Below, one piece after another: positions 1 through 7,860 of a stretch of 64,000 nucleotides of DNA. The DNA comes from Bacteroidales bacterium UBA5833. Its GTDB lineage: Bacteria > Bacteroidota > Bacteroidia > Bacteroidales > Lentimicrobiaceae. Both the position numbers and the translations under genes were made by a program. Each line of letters begins with the position of its first letter. The stretch's first letter is position 1. Below the pieces are notes generated by a model. It made no database searches. It was not told the DNA's origin and was given only the letters and a program-made list of their open reading frames with translations. The stretch is taken from assembly GCA_002433025.1 (NCBI GenBank), contig DJGZ01000061.1, positions 1 through 64,000 of the forward strand. Reading direction: 5' to 3'.

Positions 1-1063
1 AAATTTGTGAATTAATCAGGTTAGGTGTATGTTCGGTGGAGATAAACTCTGCAACGCTTGTTTTATAGCCCCAGGCTTCCATGATCAGGGCCCGGATGGT
101 ATCTGTAAGCGTTTCAGCCTGCCGTTCTTCAAAAATGCCGTATCGGGTGATTTCCTTCAGTACATTCGGCGGGTTGATCTGTTTCCGGATCTGTTTGTGG
201 CAACAGGGGGCAACCATGATCACTTCCGCACCCGATGTTATTCCCCTGTATATAGCCTCATCCGTGGCCGTATCGCAGGCATGCAGGGCAATCAGGACAT
301 TGGTTTCAGTCAGTTTGGTTTCTGCGATCGATCCGGTAATAAAATGAAGATGATCAAATCCGGCCTTCTTTGCGATGTTATTGCATGTGTCAACAAGCGC
401 CTGCCTCAGTTCAACCCCTGTTATGCTGAAGGATGCCCCGCTGTTCCGGCTCAGATGGTCATATAGGGCAAAGGTCAGGTATCCCTTTCCTGAGCCCATG
501 TCGGCGATTGAAAAATGTCCGGGTAAGGCCGCATTCCGGAGTACATCCTCAACCAGCTCAACGTAACGGTTGATCTGCCTGAATTTATCCTCCATCCCGG
601 CTTTCACCTTCCAGTCATTCGTTAGTACACCCAGTTCACGCAGGTAAATGTTGTTTTCAGTCGGAATCAGCCTGCGTTTCAGTTTGTCGTGACGATATAA
701 CGGCAACTCCGTTGACGAAGCGGACTTTTTCAGCAGCCTGCTGTTCCCTTTTTTATTGCTCAGTAAGGTATAATCGGCTGCTGCGGTGAAAAGGTCTGCA
801 TTTAAAAATGTTTGGTTCAGCAGCTTTTCAATCTGAACCGCGGCTTCCTCAAGGCTTAAATTTGACGTGAGGTCTTTGGTTGAATGCCGGTAGGTAAATT
901 GCAGTAAAGCCTGGTCCCTGATCACTACAGGACGGATAAATACATTGTTCAGATCCGATGCTTTTAAGCGTTTGTTGCTCAGCGTCAGTTTTATCAGCGT
1001 TGAATTGCCGGAACTTTCGTTGAGCAGGGAAAGCAGCCTGTTGATATTCTCTTCCGAAGGCAT
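1..1063 (-). CDS. Class I SAM-dependent methyltransferase (Methyltransf_32-like), 3' end cut by window edge
   Basis: The frame is open from an ATG at 1063 to the left edge, giving 354 codons without a stop, so the C-terminus is missing. After an N-terminal region of about 150 residues with no recognised domain, a Rossmann methyltransferase core begins. The SAM-binding glycine motif ADMGSGKGYLTF lies at residues 187-198, LHACDTATDEAI at 260-271 and APCCHKQ at 285-291. The last two resemble the Methyltransf_32 family (PF13679), whose members are poorly characterised RNA or protein methyltransferases. The substrate cannot be told from sequence. The gene is upstream-isolated: the next gene on this strand ends at 1223 with a terminator between them. 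Confidence 0.8.
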   Translation of the reverse strand, partial: MPSEENINRLLSLLNESSGNSTLIKLTLSNKRLKASDLNNVFIRPVVIRDQALLQFTYRHSTKDLTSNLSLEEAAVQIEKLLNQTFLNADLFTAAADYTLLSNKKGNSRLLKKSASSTELPLYRHDKLKRRLIPTENNIYLRELGVLTNDWKVKAGMEDKFRQINRYVELVEDVLRNAALPGHFSIADMGSGKGYLTFALYDHLSRNSGASFSITGVELRQALVDTCNNIAKKAGFDHLHFITGSIAETKLTETNVLIALHACDTATDEAIYRGITSGAEVIMVAPCCHKQIRKQINPPNVLKEITRYGIFEERQAETLTDTIRALIMEAWGYKTSVAEFISTEHTPNLINSQI

Positions 1064-1162
1064 AACATGTTCTGGATTGCTCCTGCAAAGGTAAGCACTA
1101 TCTGACGAACGGATCGCTGAAATATTTTTACATTTTCCGTAAATATGCTGTAAACTAACAAT

Positions 1163-1196
1163 GAAAAAGTGCCTTTACCAGAATGGCAAAGACACT
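1163..1196 (-). terminator. Rho-independent terminator of the beta-helix protein gene
   Basis: Read on the minus strand, the 12-bp arms 1196-1185 and 1179-1168 pair (with G-U pairs) around a five-base loop and are followed by five T residues. It lies 27 bases beyond the stop codon at 1223 and before the methyltransferase start at 1063. Confidence 0.7.
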
Positions 1197-1222
1197 GTCA
1201 AACCCTCCTCAAAAGATGGTTT

Positions 1223-3457
1223 TCAGAAGTTTACGCTTGTAATCCTGTTGCTGATCGTAAAGGATTTTTTAAATGTGCCGCCCGAGTATGTCCCGCCGGT
1301 GTAAAGTCCGTTATTCACGGTTCCGTTGCAACTTCCTCCGGTATAAATTGAGTACGTTGAGCCTGTCAGTAGTTGAGATGATGAAAAAATAATGGAATAA
1401 TAGGTCCGGAGGGGCTGAAATGTTACAATATTGCCGCCTGAAGCATCCTGTATATGGAACAGGGTGGAAGCTGATAACCCGCTGTTGGTAACCGCCTTCA
1501 GGCAGTTCTGTGTGGAACTGTTGCCCGGCGCCTGGAGCATATTTGAGTTAGGGCCGGAAACGATCAGGAATCCGCCGTTCATACTGCATGAGCCGTTGTA
1601 ATCCAGACCAACCTCTGGCGCATTGGGCGGCCCGTGAACAAGGATGGTGCCGCCGTTTATAACAATATTGCCGTTCGCATCCAACCCGTCGCCCCCGGTC
1701 GTATTCACCACCACATAGCCTCCGTTGAAGGTCATGATACTGCCGTCGTTCTGTTCTCCGCCCAGACCAAAGGTGGTGTTGATGCAGTCATCAGAAGACT
1801 TGATAAATATTTCCCCGCTGTTTATGGTGATGAATGGTGCCTCAATACCTTCTACGGAGTTGGTAATGTTGATAATGGCAGTGGATATGGTAATGGATGT
1901 TTCTGATTTCAACCCGTCATCCGCCGAATTAAGGGTGATGTTTCCGCTTTCAATTATAATGTCGCCATCACTCTTGACGGTTTTGGCCTCTGCATACTCC
2001 GCATTTTGGCCGGAGCCGCTGATATAAATCCTGCTACCCGTAGTAGTCAGGTTTATTACAGGGGAGGAGGAACTGTTCCCAATGGTCAGTGCTCCGTCCA
2101 CTGAAATACTTTTCCCGCCTGAACCGGAACTGCTGGTAGTAATGGTACCTCCGTTAATCAGGGTATTTCCGTCGGATGTGATGCAGGTGGAAACATAAGC
2201 GTCAAAAGCGCCTGTGGTATTTGTGTATCTTGCTCCGTTGCCCGAACAGGCGATTATAATGGTTCCGTTGCTTATTGTGATATCAGCATCTGATGAAATG
2301 CCTTTTCCGGCTTTTCCCGTGCTTGTGATGTCGATATTCCCTCCGCTGATACTGATATTTGCATCACACTTGATGGCTGTACAATAGGAAGGGTCATATC
2401 CGGAACCTGAAGCCTCAAGCACTGCATCACCTGCAGTGATTATGGAAATGCTGCCCCCGCTGATGTTAATGCCAGATTTGCTTTTCATGGCTTTCGACTG
2501 GTCGCCGTTGACCGTAAGCATAAGGTCCCCTCCTGAAATGGTTATGGTTCCGTCGCAGGCAATGCCTTTAACATCATCAGCCTCATTCAGGGTCGTAATA
2601 TTTCCGCCTGTGATGTTCACATTCCCTGCATCTCCGTCGATGGCATCTCCGGTTGCGGTTACATAAAGCGTACCATTTGTCATTGTAAATCCGGTCTTGG
2701 CATGGATCCCGTCCTTTGCAGCGCTGGCAACGGTAATGTTTCCGCCGTTGATCCCGATGTTGCTGTCGCTGCAAAGGCCGTGCTTTGCAGCCCCCTGGCC
2801 GTTGATGGTCAGATTGCCGGTACCGGTGAATATCAGTGCGGTTTCACTGAAAAATGCGCCCTTCTGATCCTCTGTTGTGCTGTTTGGCGCTTTCGCCTGA
2901 CTGCTGTACGTGCCTCCGTCGGTGAGTACATTTGTGGTACCTGTCATGATGTCAACGGTAACCGTGTTCCCGGATTGAATATTTATGGCCGGCCCGTTGG
3001 GATTGGTTATATGCACACCGTTGAGCATCAGCGAGAAAGGTTGCTGGCTGTAGATTTTGAACGAGCCTCCCTGGGTGCTCCCTGACAAGCGGTAGCCGAT
3101 GCCCTGTATAGTGCTGGTTGAGGTTACGGTTACATTTGCTCCGTCAGCGGTCACTGAAACCCCTTCATAAGCCAGCGGGTTTGTCACCCTGACGCCGGTT
3201 TCGTCATACCAGACGCTGACAATGGTTGAATTTGCCCCAAAAGTGATGCTGTCAATGTCTGATACGGTGTATGAGTCCGTGATATTGCCGATGCTGAAAA
3301 TGATGGTACTCCGGTCGTCGCTGAAACTGATGCTGTCGGTAGAAGTGATAAGGGCCCCCAGTGTGAAATGATCCGCTTTGTGGATGTACATTTTTTCCTG
3401 GGCCATGGTTGTAAGGCCGGCAATTGCCAGTGCCAGTAAAATAAAATTTCTTTTCAT
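1223..3457 (-). CDS. Secreted beta-helix carbohydrate-binding-type protein (Cthe_2159/DUF4353-like)
   Basis: This is a 744-residue exported protein with a signal peptide at residues 1-19 (ending TTMAQ). A short N-terminal region carries the motifs DSISF (41-45) and DSITF (about 69-73). The rest, from about residue 85 to 690, is a long series of short repeats of the type I(S/N)GGxIxIxxxxD, with many Asn, Thr and Gly residues. This is typical of right-handed parallel beta-helix proteins of the Cthe_2159 family (PF14262), whose founder binds cellulose and polygalacturonate. A polysaccharide-binding role at the cell surface is therefore inferred. No T9SS sorting domain is visible at its own C-terminus (ends TSVNF). 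Its start overlaps the stop of the small T9SS protein upstream (3454-3457), so the two are translationally coupled. Family assignment is fairly sure, ligand unknown. Confidence 0.75.
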   Translation of the reverse strand: MKRNFILLALAIAGLTTMAQEKMYIHKADHFTLGALITSTDSISFSDDRSTIIFSIGNITDSYTVSDIDSITFGANSTIVSVWYDETGVRVTNPLAYEGVSVTADGANVTVTSTSTIQGIGYRLSGSTQGGSFKIYSQQPFSLMLNGVHITNPNGPAINIQSGNTVTVDIMTGTTNVLTDGGTYSSQAKAPNSTTEDQKGAFFSETALIFTGTGNLTINGQGAAKHGLCSDSNIGINGGNITVASAAKDGIHAKTGFTMTNGTLYVTATGDAIDGDAGNVNITGGNITTLNEADDVKGIACDGTITISGGDLMLTVNGDQSKAMKSKSGINISGGSISIITAGDAVLEASGSGYDPSYCTAIKCDANISISGGNIDITSTGKAGKGISSDADITISNGTIIIACSGNGARYTNTTGAFDAYVSTCITSDGNTLINGGTITTSSSGSGGKSISVDGALTIGNSSSSPVINLTTTGSRIYISGSGQNAEYAEAKTVKSDGDIIIESGNITLNSADDGLKSETSITISTAIINITNSVEGIEAPFITINSGEIFIKSSDDCINTTFGLGGEQNDGSIMTFNGGYVVVNTTGGDGLDANGNIVINGGTILVHGPPNAPEVGLDYNGSCSMNGGFLIVSGPNSNMLQAPGNSSTQNCLKAVTNSGLSASTLFHIQDASGGNIVTFQPLRTYYSIIFSSSQLLTGSTYSIYTGGSCNGTVNNGLYTGGTYSGGTFKKSFTISNRITSVNF

Positions 3458-3936
3458 AACCTGATGAATTTTGCCGCCCGGCCATTCGCAACAATGTAAT
3501 AAATGCCGCTCTTCAGTCCGTCGAGGTTTATGGTTTGCATCTGCATACTGACTGGTACCTGCATTGCCAGACGTCCGTCAGCACTGAAAATGGAGAGTTC
3601 CCTGGTGCCCGAAGGTATATGATCAACCACCATTAAGCTGCCGGCTGGGTTGGGATATACAATCAGGCGTTCATTTGTGCCCGGAACGAGGCTGGTCGCG
3701 GTAGTCAGGGTATCGAAATAGATCTTCCTTACCTGTTGAAGCTCGTAGCTCTCAATCACACCGGATTTTAGGATAACATGCAGGTTGTTCTGCTCAAATG
3801 TGAGTTTCCTGACATAATTCAGCGCTTCGCTGGTTTCGTTCCCGTCAGTTTCCTGCACGATCAGTGACTGAGCCTGAATTCCGAAAGTGTAGAAAAGTGA
3901 AATCAGGAACACCAGCAGCAATTCTTTTTGTTTCAT
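3454..3936 (-). CDS. Small secreted protein with T9SS type A sorting domain
   Basis: A 160-residue protein with a signal peptide (residues 1-22, ending IQAQ). It has a short N-terminal region similar in pattern to that of the next protein (KLTF and KIYF motifs) and a C-terminal T9SS type A sorting domain: YPNPAG at about 93-98, GIYYIVANG, and a final KFIRL. Such domains send proteins through the type IX system to the outer surface and are then removed. Here the sorting domain makes up nearly half the protein, leaving a cargo of only about 70 residues. It is first in a two-gene unit with the beta-helix protein, sharing 4 bases. Its own function is unknown. Confidence 0.8.
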   Translation of the reverse strand: MKQKELLLVFLISLFYTFGIQAQSLIVQETDGNETSEALNYVRKLTFEQNNLHVILKSGVIESYELQQVRKIYFDTLTTATSLVPGTNERLIVYPNPAGSLMVVDHIPSGTRELSIFSADGRLAMQVPVSMQMQTINLDGLKSGIYYIVANGRAAKFIRL

Positions 3937-4408
3937 ACTGTTTGATTTGCCTTTCGTGATAAATTGGTGAATAATCCGGTAAGCGTATGTGCCGGAAATG
4001 CACTGTTCATATACGGTTGCATCATCAGCAGGCTTTTCCTTAAATAAGTTCCCGGTTAGTACAGATTTGCTCCGGCAGCTTGATTCGGTGAACTTGTCAA
4101 AATAATGGCATTATGGACTGATGCGCGATTATTTTAGACGAAATGTCTTTTTCTCAGGTTAAAATGTCCCTTTTTCAGGACGACTTTCGGGGGGTAATTA
4201 TAACTTTAACAAGGTGCCGATGGAAATCGCGTACAATTGATGTCCGGTTTTTTATTTTACCGACTGTCCGGATTAGCTTATTCTGAAAACCCTTACTAAA
4301 TTTACCGCCCGGATAAGCATTGCCTGTTTCGGAAAAGATACACTAACCAAAGTCTGATTGCCGGTATTTTGTGAACCGGAACCGGCACTGCCCCAAAACG
4401 AACTGATT
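3937..4408. promoter_or_regulatory. Divergent intergenic region with a 21-bp-period direct repeat
   Basis: These 472 bases separate the minus-strand T9SS pair from the plus-strand C69 peptidase and hold no credible gene. Two imperfect 18-base copies of the form AAATGTCnnTTTTTnnAGG lie at 4141-4158 and 4162-4179, 21 bases apart. A weak promoter-like pair, TTA at 4273-4275 and TAAATTTA at 4297-4304 (21-bp spacer), could serve the peptidase gene. No perfect TAnnTTTG was found on either strand. Confidence 0.4.
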
Positions 4409-6010
4409 ATGAATAAACGCTACATTCTTGCAACATTGCTGATATTGATCAGTGTAGTATTGACAGCCCAGGTAAATCCCGGCGATCCCTGGTTTGGCGA
4501 AAGTTGCACCTCTATCATGGTCGGGAAAAGCGCTTCGGCCGATGGCTCGGTGATTACCGCCCATACCTGCGATGGCAATTACCGTACCTGGGTGAGAATG
4601 GAAAAGGCGGCGGATCATGCCGACACGGCGTTGCATACGGTATATAAAGGCACGCTGCATACCGAGACGCCTGATGATATGCGCAAGGTTACCGTGGCCG
4701 GACGCATCCCCCAGGCAAAGCATACCTTTGCATACCTAAATACCGCTTATCCTTCGCTGAACGAGAAGCAACTGGCCATGGGCGAAACCACATTCACAGG
4801 GCCCGATACACTTGTTAATAAAAAGGGGATGTTCCTGATCGAGGAGCTGCAGCGGATCGCCCTGCAGCGCTGCGACAATGCCCGTGATGCCATCCGGCTG
4901 ATCGGGGAACTGATCAAAGAATACGGTTACGGCGATTACGGCGAATGTATCACCATTGCCGACACCCGTGAGGTCTGGCAAATGGAAATTCTGGGAGAAG
5001 GGAAGGGGCGGATCGGAGGGGTCTGGGCCGCCCAGCGCATTCCCGACGATCATGTGGGTATTTCGGCAAACATATCCCGTATCGGAATCATTGATTTCAA
5101 CAATCCCGATTTTTTTATGGCCAGTCCGAATGTGAAGGACGTGGCCAGGGAGTTTGGCCTGTGGGACGGCAAGGAGCCTTTTAAATTCTGGAAGGCCTAT
5201 GCCAATACTGAAAAGCCGTTCAAAATCAGGGAGTTCTTTGTACTCAGCACCCTGGCGCCGTCTCTGAACCTGAGCATGGATATGGATGAACTTCCGTTTT
5301 CGGTAAAACCGGAAAAGAAAGTAAGCATGGAGATGCTGACGGAATTGTACCGCTCATCTTATGAAGGCAGCAGCTATGATATGACCCAACGCGTTAAAAT
5401 GGTCAATACCCGTTACGACGGGAAAAGGAACGTAATTGGCCGGGATACGATTGTCAGTCCGGTTGCCAATCCTTGGCTCACGGGAGATATGCGCAATACG
5501 CTGAATTATATTGCCCCGGGAACCGTCGATTTTCAGCGGACTGTTTCGGTTTCCTGGTGCTCATATTCACATATAACCGTTCTGCGCGACTGGCTGCCTG
5601 ATGAAGTCGGCGGCGTTTCCTGGTTTTCATTCGACAATCCCGGGCAGAGTCCGCGTGTTCCCATCTATGCGGGCGTGAAGCAGGTCCCTGCAAAATGGGA
5701 AGTCTGCGGACAGAAGTCCTGTCGCGGGGATGCGGCGCTCTGGAGCTACCGTAAAGCCAATAAGCTGGCCACGGTATCATGGGGTAAAACAAAAAAGCTT
5801 ATGCTTGAACAGGTCCTTGGTTTTGAAGCAAAAGCCAGGCTGGAGACGCCCGCACTCGAGAAGAGTGCCGTTGAGCTTATAAAAACCGGTAAAAACGATG
5901 AAGCCCGCGCCCTGCTCACAAACTACAGCAACGATTTCTCCGGTGCCACCATGCAGCGCTGGGCTGACATGGAAGCTAAATTCTGGGAAATGTTCGGCCG
6001 GGGATTCTGA
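4409..6010 (+). CDS. Secreted C69-family dipeptidase
   Basis: An N-terminal-nucleophile hydrolase of peptidase family C69 (PepD-like), which cleaves dipeptides. The start at 4409 is chosen over an in-frame ATG at 4358 because it opens directly into a signal peptide (MNKRYILATLLILIS..., ending LTAQ at about 21); it gives 533 residues. The predicted catalytic Cys is Cys33 in ESCTSIMVGKSAS, followed by ADGSVI, which is the family's N-terminal signature. About eleven residues lie between the signal cleavage site and Cys33, so a short propeptide must be removed to free the nucleophile. Later parts (GDYGECITIADTREVWQMEI) also fit the family. The protein is probably periplasmic or surface-associated and used in peptide nutrition. 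It stands alone between a divergent promoter region and the ssrA terminator, which may serve both sides. Confidence 0.88.
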   Translation: MNKRYILATLLILISVVLTAQVNPGDPWFGESCTSIMVGKSASADGSVITAHTCDGNYRTWVRMEKAADHADTALHTVYKGTLHTETPDDMRKVTVAGRIPQAKHTFAYLNTAYPSLNEKQLAMGETTFTGPDTLVNKKGMFLIEELQRIALQRCDNARDAIRLIGELIKEYGYGDYGECITIADTREVWQMEILGEGKGRIGGVWAAQRIPDDHVGISANISRIGIIDFNNPDFFMASPNVKDVAREFGLWDGKEPFKFWKAYANTEKPFKIREFFVLSTLAPSLNLSMDMDELPFSVKPEKKVSMEMLTELYRSSYEGSSYDMTQRVKMVNTRYDGKRNVIGRDTIVSPVANPWLTGDMRNTLNYIAPGTVDFQRTVSVSWCSYSHITVLRDWLPDEVGGVSWFSFDNPGQSPRVPIYAGVKQVPAKWEVCGQKSCRGDAALWSYRKANKLATVSWGKTKKLMLEQVLGFEAKARLETPALEKSAVELIKTGKNDEARALLTNYSNDFSGATMQRWADMEAKFWEMFGRGF

Positions 6011-6114
6011 AATTCCGTCATAAACAAGTATAACTCAACGGTGTTATGAGAGTAAGCCTGTGAAATAATTTCCCCTGAAAATACCAGGGTTATCCTGGCT
6101 CTTTTCGGCAAATG

Positions 6115-6151
6115 AAAAATGCCTGTAAATCAACGATTTGCAGGCATTTTT
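6115..6151 (-). terminator. Bidirectional terminator of ssrA and the C69 peptidase gene
   Basis: A 13-bp stem (6119-6131 with 6135-6147, one G-U pair, three-base loop) is flanked by A-runs on the left and T-runs on the right. On the minus strand it begins just two bases after the tmRNA 3' end. On the plus strand it lies about 105 bases after the peptidase stop and could act there too. Confidence 0.85.
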
Positions 6152-6152
6152 G

Positions 6153-6522
6153 TGGAGATGGCGGGAGTCGAACCCGCGTCCAAACAGGCAGCAATAGTGC
6201 TTTCTACATGCTTAGTTTTCAGTTGGTTTTCGTAAACTGACAGGGAGAAAACAACCCGATCCGCTTCTTATTCCCTTTGGTTTTCGGACAGTCACCGGGA
6301 CCTTAACTGCATTATCGCGGCTTTTGTGATGCTCCGGTCGGGACGCGGCCGCGCGAGGCTTCCCGGGGAGCAGTAGGCGGCTTAATCCTCTTGATTAAGC
6401 GGCGTACGCGTAATTGTAATCGTTGCCGTTTAGGGCTTTGAAAGTTGGGATTTACGGGCCACGCTTCCAACGCCCGGCATGCTTACAGTACCACTTCCCT
6501 GCTGTCAAAACCGGTCATCCCC
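6153..6522 (-). ncRNA. ssrA: tmRNA
   Basis: Transfer-messenger RNA rescues stalled ribosomes and tags the unfinished protein. The tRNA-like 3' half has the T-arm GGGTTCGACTCCC, and the acceptor stem pairs the 5' GGGGATG (6522-6516) with CATCTCC (6160-6154). The discriminator base is at 6153. The CCA tail is not encoded and must be added. The reading frame follows a TAAAC sequence and runs from 6427 to 6395, encoding GNDYNYAYAA and a TAA stop, normally preceded by the alanine carried by the RNA. The tag differs from the GENNYALAA type common in Bacteroides but keeps the terminal YAxAA. Length about 370 nt. Confidence 0.95.
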
Positions 6523-6542
6523 GGTTACTTATTTCAATAGTG

Positions 6543-6550
6543 CAAAACTA
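6543..6550 (-). promoter_or_regulatory. Promoter -7 element of ssrA
   Basis: On the minus strand this reads TAGTTTTG, a full match to the Bacteroidetes TAnnTTTG element, ending about 20 bases before the tmRNA 5' end. Only a poor -33 match (TTTCG) is present 20 bases further upstream. Confidence 0.6.
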
Positions 6551-6605
6551 CAAAATATATACCAAACCGGCGAAATCGACTTCCGTTGTCTGATGTTTTT
6601 TCAAT

Positions 6606-7772
6606 TTATCCCTTACTCAGGGGCCTGGCGTACATTTCTACATCGGCTGCGGTAATCTGCATATCACAAAGGATAGCGAGCCGTTCCACCACATTCCTGA
6701 GTTCCCTGATATTTCCGGTCCAGGTTATGTTCTGGAGGGCTTTTATGGCATCATCCGTAAATGTCAGCAGGGGCTTTCCCTGGCTTTCGCAGATGTCATT
6801 GATAAAATGATTTGCAAGCAGCGGGATATCTTCAGCCCGTTCGTTCAGGGTGGGAACATGAATAAGGATTACACTCAGGCGGTGGTAGAGGTCTTCCCTG
6901 AAGTTCCTTTTTTCTATTTCCTCCACCAGGTTTTTATTTGTCGCGGCGATGACCCTGACATCCACCGGGATATCTTTTTCGCCGCCCACGCGCATGATCT
7001 TGTTTTCCTGCAGGGCCCGCAGCACCTTGGCCTGGGCAGCCAGGCTCATGTCGCCGATTTCATCAAGAAAGAGCGTGCCGCCGCTGGCCTGCTCAAAATC
7101 GCCTTTGCGCTGCTTGATGGCGGAGGTAAATGATCCCTTCTCATGCCCGAACAGCACACTTTCGATCAATTCGCCGGGGATGGCTGCGCAGTTTACCTCC
7201 ACAAACGGGCCTTCGCACCGGTTGCTGAATTCGTGCAGCCAGCGGGCTACCAGCTCTTTGCCGGTGCCGTTGCCTCCGGTGATCAGCACCCTTGCATCAG
7301 TCGGTGCTACCCTTTCTATCATGGTCCTGATCTGCTGCATGGGCTCCGATTCGCCGATCATTTCATAAGTCTTGCTCACCTTACGTTTCAGCACACGTGT
7401 TTCCTTCAGCAGGCTGCCTTTTTCCATCGCATTCCGGATGGTAATCAGCAGGCGGTTCAGATCCAGTGGTTTGGCAATATAATCATAGGCGCCCCGCTTG
7501 ATGGCATCAACTGCCGTTTCGATATTGCCGTGGCCGGATATCATCACCACCGGGGTATCGTTCATCACCAGTAGACGGTCAAGCACTTCTATCCCGTCCA
7601 TTTGCGGCATTTTGATGTCGCACAGGATCACGTCATACTTCTCCTTGCCTGCCAGTTCAAGGGCGGTCATCCCGTCGGGCGCTTCATCCATCTGGTACCC
7701 TTCATATTCAAGTATTTCCTTCAGCGTACTCCGGATGCTGCGTTCATCGTCAATTACAAGTATTCGTGCCAT
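6606..7772 (-). CDS. NtrC-like response regulator: receiver plus AAA+ domain, no HTH
   Basis: A 388-residue protein. Residues 1-115 form a complete receiver (acid pair D8/D9, phosphoacceptor D52 in CDIKMP, K101 in AKPLD). Residues about 137-370 form the AAA+ domain of sigma-54 activators: Walker A GGNGTGKE (166-173), Walker B TLFLDE (233-238). Two things are unusual. The loop that contacts sigma-54, normally GAFTGA, reads GSFTSA (213-218). The protein also ends just after the AAA+ lid (ADVEMYARPLSKG) without the usual Fis-type helix-turn-helix. It may therefore be an ATPase response regulator acting without DNA binding, or with a partner. It lies 88 bases downstream of the ABC permease gene; no histidine kinase is adjacent. 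Confidence 0.85.
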   Translation of the reverse strand: MARILVIDDERSIRSTLKEILEYEGYQMDEAPDGMTALELAGKEKYDVILCDIKMPQMDGIEVLDRLLVMNDTPVVMISGHGNIETAVDAIKRGAYDYIAKPLDLNRLLITIRNAMEKGSLLKETRVLKRKVSKTYEMIGESEPMQQIRTMIERVAPTDARVLITGGNGTGKELVARWLHEFSNRCEGPFVEVNCAAIPGELIESVLFGHEKGSFTSAIKQRKGDFEQASGGTLFLDEIGDMSLAAQAKVLRALQENKIMRVGGEKDIPVDVRVIAATNKNLVEEIEKRNFREDLYHRLSVILIHVPTLNERAEDIPLLANHFINDICESQGKPLLTFTDDAIKALQNITWTGNIRELRNVVERLAILCDMQITAADVEMYARPLSKG

Positions 7773-7860
7773 GTTGTCTTTTAGTTCGGATTGCTGTTTG
7801 TTGTGTCCGGTTTAATATGCTGCCGGTTCCGCAAAGTCGCTGTTACAAGCACTGTGCCAT

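Noticed and set aside
1400..3000. Periodic short sequence repeats that could look like a tandem or CRISPR-like array
   Set aside because: The period is irregular and follows the protein repeat I(S/N)GGxI; there are no constant repeats with unique spacers.
2436..3085. Several open frames on the plus strand opposite the beta-helix gene
   Set aside because: They are shadows caused by the repetitive Gly/Asn/Thr codons of the minus-strand gene and encode Met/Pro-rich nonsense.
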